This document shows, piece after piece, positions 12,819 to 19,060 of a stretch of DNA of 19,060 nucleotides. The stretch covers positions 1 through 19,060 of the forward strand of contig JALNVI010000052.1 in the NCBI GenBank assembly GCA_023231425.1, in the 5' to 3' direction. How positions within the stretch are numbered: the stretch's first letter is position 1; the number at the start of each line of letters is the position of its first letter. Position numbers and translations under genes: made by a program. Source of the stretch: Desulforhopalus sp. GTDB lineage: Bacteria > Desulfobacterota > Desulfobulbia > Desulfobulbales > Desulfocapsaceae. The notes beneath the pieces are model-generated. The model saw nothing but the letters and a program-made list of their open reading frames with translations. It made no database searches and had not been told where the DNA came from.

Positions 12819-14990
12819 TTATACTCCGAAAGCGTCAGCAAGCAGTTCCATGGTGTGAACACAGCGTACCGTTTCATCCTGCTTGCCCAGCGCTCCGCCG
12901 ATCATCATCATGCAGCCGGGACAGTCCACTGCCACCGTTTTCACACCGGTGTTGTGGATGTTTTCCACCTTGTCTGCAGTAATCTGTTTCGAGATCTGCG
13001 GATGAGAGAGGAAGGAGTAGGTACCACCGAATCCGCAGCAGCGGTCGGAGTTCGTCATCTCTTTTATCGTATAGCCGGTACTTTCGAGCAGCGCCCGTGG
13101 CTCCGCGAAAACGCCACTGCCCCGCTTGAGATGACAGGAATCGTGGTAGGTTACAGCCTCGCCACCATGCAGATTCAACGCCTTCAATTTTTCGGAAGCG
13201 TGCAGTACATTTTCCATGAAAGCGGAAGCGTCGATAACCTTCGCACCAACAACCTTCGCCTTCTCCGCCCACTCCGCTTCATCCTCCAGCCGTTCAGCGA
13301 AGTCACGCCTCACTCCCATGGTACAGGTGGGGCAAATGGAGAGAATGTAATCCACATCCAGGTTATAAAAAGCCTTCACGCTCTGCCGCGCCAGATCTTT
13401 CCCGGTCTCAGTATCACCGGAATAAAGGGCCGGAATACCGCAGCAGTTCTGCCCCTGCGGGAAGATAACTTTCACCCCGAGACGGTTGAGAACTTTCACC
13501 ATCTTTACCCCGACCTCGGGATAAACGAAGTCTCCGCCGCAGCCAACAAAGAAGCCAACTGTGCAGGTGGGATTTTCCACCTTTTGTTCAAGGGTCTTAA
13601 AGAGATCACGGAAGGATCTGGGAGCAATGGCCGGCAAATCCCGCCAGCCGGTGAGATCCTTCTCCATGAAGTGCATCGGCAGGTGACGGATAACCCGGCG
13701 TTCAGAGGGCACACTCCCCTTCTGTGTTACCGGCCCCTGCAGTCTGGAAGCCGCCTTGATCATGGTGTGGAAGAGGTTGCGGTTCTTCATTACGGCTCTG
13801 AAGGCAACATTTTTGACCGTGCCCATGCCGTATTTCTCAGTCACCTCGTGACGCAGTTTGAGGATAATCGCCTCAAGGTCGATATTCACCGGACAGACCG
13901 CGGAGCAGGAACGGCAGCCGATACAGGCGCGAACAAGGGGTTCTGCCTTCTCCAGTCCTTCGTAAAATGCGGTGAGGATGACACCGATGGCGGAGATATA
14001 GACGGATCCAAAGACATGGCCACCGACAGTCTGGTAGACCGGGCAGACATTGGCACAGGCACCGCACTGAATGCAGCGCAGGGCGTCATGACAGGCCTCC
14101 GACTCATAAAGAGTGCTGCGGCCGCCGTCAATGAGAACAATATGCTGCTCCTTGGTCCCGCCATCGCAGGGAACAGCTCCACGAATCCACGTAATATATG
14201 AAGTAAGCAGCTGAGCAGTGGCATTCCGTGGCAGCAGGCGGGTGATCTTGATGGCATCTTCCATGTTGCGCACCAGCTTGTGAATACCGGCAAAGACCAC
14301 ATGGACCTTCGGCAGGGTAGAACAGAGCCGGGCATTCCCCTCATTGGTCACCAGTCCGATACCGCCGGTGTTGGCAACGAGGAAGTTTGCCCCGGTGAGA
14401 CCGATGTCGGCACGGAAATATTCATCACGCAGCCGTTTGCGGGAATAGTCTACCAGCGGTTTGATTTCCGGTGCCAGTGTCTTGCCGGCATCTTTAGAAA
14501 AGAGAGCGGAAACCTCCTCCTTCACCAGGTGGATGGCAGGCATGACAAGGTGACTCGGACGCTGCCCGGCGAGCTGAAGAATCCACTCTCCGAGGTCCGT
14601 CTCCACAGACTCAATTCCCGCCGCAGCCATTGCCTTGTTGAAGTGTGCCTCTTCAGAGACCATCGATTTCGATTTGGCAATCGTCTTCGCGCCCTTCTTC
14701 CGGGCAAGATTGGCAACGTAGTCATTGGCCTCTTTCGTATCCTTCGCAATAAATACCGTAGAACCGGCAGCCTCGGCATTTTTGATGAATTCGGCAAGCA
14801 GTGCCTTACGGTTCACCCGCACGTCATCCTTGATTGCTCCAAGCTCTTCGCGCAGGGCCTGAAAATCGAGTCCGGCAAACGCCTTCTCCCTGGCGATGAG
14901 GTAACCGTCCCCAAAGGTATGAAGCGTCTCACTCAGTCGGGTGTTGGCAAGTGCCTTCTCAACATTTTCCTTAAAACTCATATCATTCAT
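12819..14990 (-). CDS. Fused LutB-LutA lactate-oxidation iron-sulfur protein
   Basis: A 723-residue fusion of two subunits of the LutABC/LldEFG L-lactate oxidation complex. Residues 1-290 are the LUD-fold part of LutB (LldF), with GLTGANFLVANTGGIGLVTN and KVHVVFAGIHKLV. Two ferredoxin-type [4Fe-4S] motifs follow: Cys306/309/312/316 and Cys356/359/362/366. Residues about 475-720 form the LutA (LldE) part, with two CCG domains: CTVGFFVGCGG...NCCGIP (Cys516-517) and YHDSCHLKRGSG...RCCGFGGTYS (Cys651-652), the non-cubane-type cluster ligands. It probably oxidises L-lactate to pyruvate and passes electrons to a quinone or cytochrome. Sulfate reducers such as Desulfovibrio carry similar fused proteins. 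The frame opens at TTG 15005, but AGGAGG six bases before the ATG at 14990 decides the start. lutC ends 11 bp upstream. Confidence 0.9.
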   Translation of the reverse strand: MNDMSFKENVEKALANTRLSETLHTFGDGYLIAREKAFAGLDFQALREELGAIKDDVRVNRKALLAEFIKNAEAAGSTVFIAKDTKEANDYVANLARKKGAKTIAKSKSMVSEEAHFNKAMAAAGIESVETDLGEWILQLAGQRPSHLVMPAIHLVKEEVSALFSKDAGKTLAPEIKPLVDYSRKRLRDEYFRADIGLTGANFLVANTGGIGLVTNEGNARLCSTLPKVHVVFAGIHKLVRNMEDAIKITRLLPRNATAQLLTSYITWIRGAVPCDGGTKEQHIVLIDGGRSTLYESEACHDALRCIQCGACANVCPVYQTVGGHVFGSVYISAIGVILTAFYEGLEKAEPLVRACIGCRSCSAVCPVNIDLEAIILKLRHEVTEKYGMGTVKNVAFRAVMKNRNLFHTMIKAASRLQGPVTQKGSVPSERRVIRHLPMHFMEKDLTGWRDLPAIAPRSFRDLFKTLEQKVENPTCTVGFFVGCGGDFVYPEVGVKMVKVLNRLGVKVIFPQGQNCCGIPALYSGDTETGKDLARQSVKAFYNLDVDYILSICPTCTMGVRRDFAERLEDEAEWAEKAKVVGAKVIDASAFMENVLHASEKLKALNLHGGEAVTYHDSCHLKRGSGVFAEPRALLESTGYTIKEMTNSDRCCGFGGTYSFLSHPQISKQITADKVENIHNTGVKTVAVDCPGCMMMIGGALGKQDETVRCVHTMELLADAFGV

Positions 14991-15001
14991 TGCGTTCCTC
15001 C

Positions 15002-15562
15002 TCAATTTTCCATGAAATCGCTCGAAATTCCTTCTATCAACAACACATGCACCTCACGCGGACCGTGGGCGCCGATAGTCAGCACCCGTTCGATATCAGC
15101 AGTACGGCTCGGTCCACTGATATAGGCAACATAGCGCGGCTCGTGGCCGCTGTGCAGGGCGGTCATCGCCTCCACAGCGCCAAGTCCGTCGGCGACGATG
15201 GTAGCAGGATCAACAATAACAAAATATTTTTCAGGAATGGTTGTCGCCAGCCGCATCTCTTCCGGGGTAGAATCGAGCACAATCGTGCCACTTTCGCCAA
15301 TGGCAAAATTACTGAAGGTTACCCCCCCCGCCGGCAGGTGACCAGCCTCGCGAAAACTGCCTTCATGGAGAGTCACTCCGGCATCCTGCAATAGAGACTT
15401 CATTCCGTACCTGGTGCAAAGCGTTGATTCGGGCACAAGCAAAGGCCCTTCAGCCTTTCCTTTGATATATTCTGCAGCTTCTTTGAGATCCTGCAGTGCA
15501 ACGACTTCACACCCCACCAGGGTTGCCTTTTCCATATAAAGCGATGTTAACTCCTCAGACAT
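15002..15562 (-). CDS. lutC: LutC/LldG-type LUD-domain protein
   Basis: A 186-residue LUD-domain protein, the small subunit of the LutABC lactate-oxidation system. Family marks are FSNFAIGESGTIVLDST and, near the C terminus, ISGPSRTADIERVLTIGAHG, the most conserved stretch of LutC. It carries no cysteine cluster motif and probably binds the fused LutB-LutA protein encoded next. The frame extends to TTG 15568, but AGGAGG six bases before the ATG at 15562 is decisive. The stop codon (15002-15004) touches the Shine-Dalgarno sequence of lutBA, consistent with cotranscription. A fold-back element lies 20 bp upstream of the start, between it and the cupin gene. Confidence 0.9.
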   Translation of the reverse strand: MSEELTSLYMEKATLVGCEVVALQDLKEAAEYIKGKAEGPLLVPESTLCTRYGMKSLLQDAGVTLHEGSFREAGHLPAGGVTFSNFAIGESGTIVLDSTPEEMRLATTIPEKYFVIVDPATIVADGLGAVEAMTALHSGHEPRYVAYISGPSRTADIERVLTIGAHGPREVHVLLIEGISSDFMEN

Positions 15563-15582
15563 TTTCAACCTCCTGAAATTGA

Positions 15583-15702
15583 GGGTACCGTGAATACTCT
15601 TGTATTTCGTTCATATTCAAGGCTCAGAAGAAAATTTACCAGAAGATAAATTTTTGACTGTAACGAAGAAGATGGGCGAACGACTGATTATTCAAGGGAC
15701 CC
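15583..15702 (+). mobile_element. Fold-back MITE-like element, copy 4 (120 bp, shortest)
   Basis: The ends are GGGTACCGTGAATA (15583-15596) and TATTCAAGGGACCC (15689-15702), 12 of 14 inverted. The arms carry TTGTATTTCGTTCATATTCA, GAAAATTTACC, GATAAATTTTTGACTGTAAC and GAAGAAGATGGGCGAACGAC. The core is lost almost entirely, so the whole element is one long imperfect hairpin with roughly 70% of positions paired. It lies between the cupin stop and the lutC start. A frame at 15600-15806 read through it is spurious. Confidence 0.8.
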
Positions 15703-15733
15703 TTGATAGGAAACGCATTCTATATTTTTGGAA

Positions 15734-16084
15734 TCAAAGTTCCGGGACACCTTCGGGGATGAGACAGATAAAGACAAATTCTTCGTTACAGGGATTCATC
15801 AGCTGATGTTCTTCCCCCCCGGGAACAAAGATCGCGGTACCGGCTGTGACCTCCTGAAATTCTCCGCCAAGAAAGACCTTGCCGCTGCCGGCGTGAACGA
15901 AAATCTCATGTTCCCATTCATGACTGTGACGTGGCGTAAAACCACCAGCTCCAAGAGAAAACACCCGCATGCAAAAATGGTTTGCACCGTCATCCTTGCC
16001 GATAAGCACCCGCCCCTTCACGGCCTTTGCGGATTCGTTATTCATTACAACCGGCTCGATTTCTGTGTATTTGATGATCTTCAT
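15734..16084 (-). CDS. Single-domain cupin protein
   Basis: A 116-residue protein made of one cupin_2 barrel. Cupin motif 1 is PRHSHEWEHEIFVHAGSGKV, providing two His (RHSHEWEHE), a Glu and the conserved Gly. Motif 2 is AIFVPGGEEHQLMN, with PGG and the metal-binding His. A divalent metal site is therefore likely, but small cupins of this type have no predictable substrate; they may be isomerases, dioxygenases or sensors. GAGGAAG stands before the ATG. It is the first gene of the leftward run that continues to lutC, lutBA and hslO. Whether transcription crosses the fold-back element into lutC is not known. Confidence 0.85.
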   Translation of the reverse strand: MKIIKYTEIEPVVMNNESAKAVKGRVLIGKDDGANHFCMRVFSLGAGGFTPRHSHEWEHEIFVHAGSGKVFLGGEFQEVTAGTAIFVPGGEEHQLMNPCNEEFVFICLIPEGVPEL

Positions 16085-16191
16085 TTTTCTTCCTCTTTTT
16101 TTCTGGTGTTAACGGTCTTTTGTTTTTTTCTCACTTTTAAAGGACACGCAGAACAACGATTGGACCATTCTTCATACCTTAATTTCAGCCA

Positions 16192-16219
16192 AATATAACA
16201 AAAAAATACCATTGAACAA
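16192..16219 (-). promoter_or_regulatory. Possible promoter of the cupin (and lut) unit
   Basis: On the minus strand TTGTTC (16219-16214) and TATATT (16197-16192) are 16 bp apart. The -10 matches five of six bases, while the -35 is weak. It lies about 108 bp before the cupin ATG. Confidence 0.3.
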
Positions 16220-16276
16220 GAGGAACCACCATGCTTTTTCGGTTTTTTACGAAACCATTATATTCCAATTTCTCGT

Positions 16277-16305
16277 TTGACCCATATCAATAATTCATGT
16301 AATTT
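16277..16305 (+). promoter_or_regulatory. Possible SLC13 promoter overlapping a CRP/FNR-type palindrome
   Basis: TTGACCCATATCAA (16277-16290) has the TTGA-N6-TCAA symmetry recognised by CRP/FNR-family regulators and is one base from TTGAC-N4-GTCAA. The same TTGACC serves as a -35, with TAATTT (16300-16305) 17 bp away as a weak -10. The site lies in the 351-bp divergent gap between the cupin and the SLC13 gene. That gap otherwise holds no gene or repeat, so the site could control either direction. Confidence 0.35.
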
Positions 16306-16435
16306 AGTTCAATATCTTTGTTCATTGATATGCTCAATGCCATGGTTTTCTTCCTGTCATTTCGGCGCGATGTACATATTTGGCATCTCTGCCATTCAGA
16401 AGAAAACTCCATCAAACAACCTGTAAGGAGACCTG

Positions 16436-18187
16436 ATGACAAACGTAACAATGTTATGGAACCGCCTCTGGGACTGGCACGAGGAGACCAAAGCGCTGGC
16501 TCTGTTCCGACCAAAAAGCATGGTGCGGCACTACATCAAGAATCAGAAAAGCGAGACCGGTGAAGAACAGGAAAAGAATGCACAGTTCTCAGAAGAGATC
16601 TCTTCTGCCCCTGCAGAACACACTGGCCGGTTACAAAGCAGCCCCGGTGGCTTGAATGAAGAAGGCCCGCAGAGATATACCCTGCGGCAAAAGGTGAGCC
16701 TGATTCTTGGTCCGGCGCTGTTTCTGCTCATGATTCTCATCCCCACTCCAGAAGGCATGCCCATAATGGCTCAGCGGATGGCCGCAGTAACACTGCTGAT
16801 GGCCGTCTGGTGGATGGGGGAGGCAATCCCTATTCCTGCCACCTCATTGATTCCCATCGCAACCTTTCCGCTGCTCGGAATCATGGACACAAAAAAAGCC
16901 ACAGCGCCCTATGCCTCCCACCTCATTTTCCTCTTCATGGGCGGCTTTATTATCGCCCTCGCAATGCAGCGCTGGAACCTCCATCGCCGCATCGCCATGA
17001 ACATCGTAAAAGTAGTGGGATTCTCACCCGGAAGACTGATTTTTGGTTTCATGATCGCCACAGCCGTACTCTCTGCCTTTGTCTCCAACACAGCTACCAC
17101 CGTTATGATGATGCCCATTGGTCTTGCCATCATCGCCCATGTCGTCGCGGAGGGGAAACGAGCCGGACTGGATAAAGAGATAGACTTTTCACCGGAGAAT
17201 TTCGCCTTCGGCCTCAACCTGATGCTCGGCATCGCTTACGCCGCTTCCATTGGCGGCATCGCAACTCTCATCGGCACCCCGCCAAACACCGTCCTCGCCG
17301 GATATTTGCAAAAAACCTATGGCTATGAGATCAGCTTCGCCGGGTGGATGAAGGTCGGGATTCCGCTGGTGGTCATCTTTCTGCCCATCTGCTGGTTCTG
17401 GCTGACGAAAGTCATCAACCCGATGAAATTGAAAAAGGTCCCCGGCGGACGCGACCTCATCAATCAGGAGCTCAAAGAGCTGGGAACAATGGGTGCCGGT
17501 GAAACCGCCACCGCCATCGTCTTCGGTCTCACAGCTCTTGCCTGGATCTTCCGGGCAAAACTGGGGGCCCTCGGCCTTTTCGATCCCAAAATGGTGACTG
17601 ACGCCGCCGTTGGCATGACCGGTGCCCTTATCCTCTTTCTCATTCCGATCGACCTGAAGAAGAATATTTTTGTCATGAACTGGCACTGGGCGCAGAAAAT
17701 GCCCTGGGGCGTACTGATTCTCTTCGGTGGCGGCCTCTCCATGGCAGCCGGCTTCGATGAAACCGGGCTGGCAGTGTGGATAGGTTCGCAGGTCAGCCTG
17801 CTTGAGGCTGCACCAATACTGGTGATCGTTTTTGCCGTTACCGCACTGATTATCTTCCTTACAGAGCTCACCTCCAACACGGCGACCGCAGCGATGATCA
17901 TGCCGATTCTCTCGGCGGTAGCCATCGGTCTTGGACAAAATCCGCTCCTGCTGATTGTTCCGGCCGCCGTCGCCTCCTCCTGCGCCTTCATGTTACCAGT
18001 AGCAACCCCGCCAAACGCCATCGTTTTCGGTTCGGGTTATGTTACCATCCCACAGATGGTACGCAGCGGTTTCGGCTTGAATTTCATCGGCATTTTTCTC
18101 ACTGTTCTCCTCACCTACCTCATTGTAGTGCCAATCTTCGGGATTGATTTCGGGGTCATCCCCACCTGGGTAACCGGCAAGATGTAA
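16436..18187 (+). CDS. SLC13/DASS sodium-coupled anion symporter
   Basis: A 583-residue inner-membrane transporter of the divalent anion:Na+ symporter family, which takes up dicarboxylates, sulfate or related anions. The two inverted-repeat hairpins carry the Na+/substrate motifs SNTAT (VSNTATTVMM near 217; TSNTATAAMI near 480). Each is paired with a Pro-Pro-Asn loop (LIGTPPNTVL near 280; VATPPNAIVF near 524), as in VcINDY. About eleven helices follow a long, charged, probably cytoplasmic N-terminal extension of some 85 residues (MTNVTMLWNRLWDWHEETKA...). Other family members usually have a shorter N terminus. AAGGAG five bases before the ATG fixes the start. Position next to a lactate-oxidation unit suggests an organic acid as substrate, but this is inference and sulfate is possible. 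A near-perfect terminator follows at 18214. Confidence 0.88.
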   Translation: MTNVTMLWNRLWDWHEETKALALFRPKSMVRHYIKNQKSETGEEQEKNAQFSEEISSAPAEHTGRLQSSPGGLNEEGPQRYTLRQKVSLILGPALFLLMILIPTPEGMPIMAQRMAAVTLLMAVWWMGEAIPIPATSLIPIATFPLLGIMDTKKATAPYASHLIFLFMGGFIIALAMQRWNLHRRIAMNIVKVVGFSPGRLIFGFMIATAVLSAFVSNTATTVMMMPIGLAIIAHVVAEGKRAGLDKEIDFSPENFAFGLNLMLGIAYAASIGGIATLIGTPPNTVLAGYLQKTYGYEISFAGWMKVGIPLVVIFLPICWFWLTKVINPMKLKKVPGGRDLINQELKELGTMGAGETATAIVFGLTALAWIFRAKLGALGLFDPKMVTDAAVGMTGALILFLIPIDLKKNIFVMNWHWAQKMPWGVLILFGGGLSMAAGFDETGLAVWIGSQVSLLEAAPILVIVFAVTALIIFLTELTSNTATAAMIMPILSAVAIGLGQNPLLLIVPAAVASSCAFMLPVATPPNAIVFGSGYVTIPQMVRSGFGLNFIGIFLTVLLTYLIVVPIFGIDFGVIPTWVTGKM

Positions 18188-18213
18188 AGAGAGGTGCCTT
18201 TAAAAGAGACATA

Positions 18214-18248
18214 AAAAAGCCCCGCCGGTTCTTCCGGCGGGGCTTTTT
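18214..18248. terminator. Bidirectional intrinsic terminator after the SLC13 gene
   Basis: AAAAAGCCCCGCCGG (18214-18228) and CCGGCGGGGCTTTTT (18234-18248) pair perfectly around a 5-nt loop. A-runs and T-runs lie on both sides, so it works in either direction. It begins 26 bp after the SLC13 stop. Confidence 0.93.
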
Positions 18249-18270
18249 CCGTTCACTGCAGAGCCGATGG

Positions 18271-18678
18271 GAAGGGCGGGAAAAGCAAAAGGCGGTAAGA
18301 CGGTTTTTTTCACCGCGAAGAATGCAAAGGAAAGCGAAAGCATTTGAGCATAAAGATTTTTAAAATTTAAAGCAGGAAGGACGGAAAAGGGGAGGCAGGA
18401 GAAAGGAAAAGGCGGAAAGCAAAAGACCGGGCAGCCAGCGAAACACGCGAAAATTTCTATATATAAAATGCCTTTTTTCGAATGGTTAGAGTATTTTTTC
18501 GTTGGCAAAAAAATCTTTTGTCGTTCCGTCTTTCACAAGAAAACCTTGAAACAGTCTCATGCCACAACGGGTGTCATCGGGTTTTGTTGCCCTGCTTTTT
18601 CCTGCCTCCTGCCTCCTTTCTCCTGTCTCCTTTCTCCCTTTTTGTCTTTGTCTTTTCCCATATTTTTTTGAGAAGTTA
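18271..18678 (+). repeat. Modular intergenic repeat, copy 4 (most complete)
   Basis: This fills most of the gap between the SLC13 terminator and the last small gene. The order is: GGCGGTAAGACGG, T-run, CACCGCGAAGAATGC; ATAAAGATTTTTAAAATTTA; a GGGGAGGCAGGAGAAAGG purine block; CCAGCGAAACACGCGAAAA; AGAGTATTTTTTCGTTGG; CCTTGAAACAGTCTCATGCC; CGGGTTTTGTTGCCCTGC; pyrimidine blocks of CTCCTGCCTCCTTT; and finally TGAGAAGTTA (18669-18678). Its left half matches copies 1 and 3 and its right half matches copy 2. It shows that the modules belong together. Open frames at 18468-18712 are look-alikes of those in copy 2 and are not genes. Confidence 0.78.
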
Positions 18679-18708
18679 CAACAGACGCACTGAAGTCTCT
18701 GGTAATCC

Positions 18709-18736
18709 TTGATCTTTCAGAATATCCCCTTAGAAT
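18709..18736 (+). promoter_or_regulatory. Possible promoter for the terminal small gene
   Basis: TTGATC (18709-18714) and TAGAAT (18731-18736) are 16 bp apart, matching the sigma-70 consensus at four and five of six positions. The ATG at 18795 is about 50 nt beyond the expected start site. Confidence 0.35.
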
Positions 18737-18794
18737 GGGCCGCATCATCGGCAGGAATAAGCCCGCCGGACCACAATTACACCGCAGAGTAAAA

Positions 18795-18944
18795 ATGAAA
18801 TACATTATCTACGTCCTCTTTTTCACCAGTCTTCTTTCCATCGGCATGACTGCCCTGACCGAAGCCAACTCCAGCACAAAGGACAGCGACGGTTTCAGCC
18901 TTGAGTCAAGCTCTTCCTCTCTTGAAGGAATTGTTGTGCAGTAA
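18795..18944 (+). CDS. Putative small secreted peptide
   Basis: A 49-residue open frame that I do not recognise. Residues 2-18 form a basic-then-hydrophobic start (MKYIIYVLFFTSLLSIGMTA) that looks like a signal peptide, with a possible cleavage after LTEA. The rest is short, Ser-rich and acidic (NSSTKDSDGFSLESSSSSLE). There is no lipobox cysteine. The frame runs back to 18735, but that part (MGRIIGRNKPAGPQ) overlaps the possible -10 box, so the ATG at 18795 is preferred, although only a weak AGAG precedes it. A candidate promoter upstream gives some support. It could equally be a chance frame in non-coding DNA. Confidence 0.4.
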   Translation: MKYIIYVLFFTSLLSIGMTALTEANSSTKDSDGFSLESSSSSLEGIVVQ

Positions 18945-18989
18945 GTCCACTACTCTCCTGCAATTCTTCCCGGTATTAGACAGCTCGAC

Positions 18990-19020
18990 AAAAAACGGGC
19001 AACAGCGCAGGCTGTTGCCC
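18990..19020 (-). terminator. Intrinsic terminator for a leftward gene beyond the window
   Basis: GGGCAACAGC (18997-19006) pairs with GCTGTTGCCC (19011-19020) perfectly, with a 4-nt loop. On the minus strand it is followed by GTTTTTT. It probably ends a minus-strand gene lying to the right of the window, converging with the small peptide gene. Confidence 0.75.
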
Positions 19021-19060
19021 CACTCTCCCACAGAATGTTTTTCGGCTCTTTTTCCCTCTA

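Noticed and set aside
12756..14201. A 481-residue plus-strand frame opposite lutBA
   Set aside because: It is fully antisense to a protein with intact iron-sulfur and CCG motifs. No domain is recognisable and no ribosome-binding site precedes it.
16340..16365. Second CRP/FNR-like palindrome (TTGATATGCTCAA) in the SLC13 control region
   Set aside because: The half-sites are separated by five bases rather than six, so the symmetry does not fit the family spacing.

Overview
The window looks like chromosome from a Gram-negative, probably strictly anaerobic bacterium, most likely a sulfate-reducing or sulfur-disproportionating Desulfobacterota (Desulfobulbales-like). That placement is inference. 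It rests on an orphan CbiK-type chelatase, a fused LutB-LutA lactate-oxidation iron-sulfur protein like those of sulfate reducers, an Si-type citrate synthase and a FadL-type outer-membrane protein. Nothing reads as phage, CRISPR or a complete insertion sequence.

Layout. Positions 1-207 hold the 5' end of a FadL-family porin (minus). 738-1595 is an orphan cbiK (plus). 2155-3087 is a metallo-beta-lactamase-fold hydrolase (minus), divergent from a free-standing J-domain protein (3279-3578, plus). Then comes a five-gene leftward run, in transcription order: two paralogous zinc-ribbon membrane proteins (8923-7628, 7552-6308), NfeD (6233-5769), an SPFH/stomatin protein (5452-4493) and a DMT/EamA permease (4496-3582). 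folA stands alone (9227-9724, plus). Citrate synthase (11594-10305) is followed by a NifU/IscU-like scaffold (10220-9825). A second leftward run is cupin (16084-15734), lutC (15562-15002), fused lutBA (14990-12819) and hslO/Hsp33 (12817-11942), closed by a strong terminator at 11775-11735. An SLC13/DASS sodium-coupled anion permease (16436-18187, plus) diverges from the cupin and ends at a near-perfect terminator. A small secreted-type peptide gene (18795-18944) closes the window.

The most unusual content is between the genes. One family is a fold-back, MITE-like element with four copies of 120-239 bp (3134-3274, 5479-5717, 11809-11940, 15583-15702). All have GGGtaCCTTGAATA-type terminal inverted repeats and look like internal-deletion derivatives of a longer parent. 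One copy seems to provide the Shine-Dalgarno sequence of the J-domain gene and a false N-terminal extension to the hydrolase gene. The second family is a modular, purine-biased repeat built on CACCGCGAAG-like and GGAGACAGGA-like blocks (409-698, 1650-1835, 1925-2157, 18271-18678). It produces convincing but spurious 'conserved' small ORFs, and its terminal TAACTTCTCA provides the stop codon of the hydrolase gene.

Functionally, the right half suggests uptake of an organic anion (SLC13) next to lactate or related hydroxy-acid oxidation (LutC, LutBA) and redox-stress protection (Hsp33). The middle suggests a membrane-organisation module (zinc-ribbon proteins, NfeD, SPFH). Several genes have long open frames whose first start is a poor TTG. 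In each such case I moved the start to an internal ATG with a good ribosome-binding site or better family alignment.
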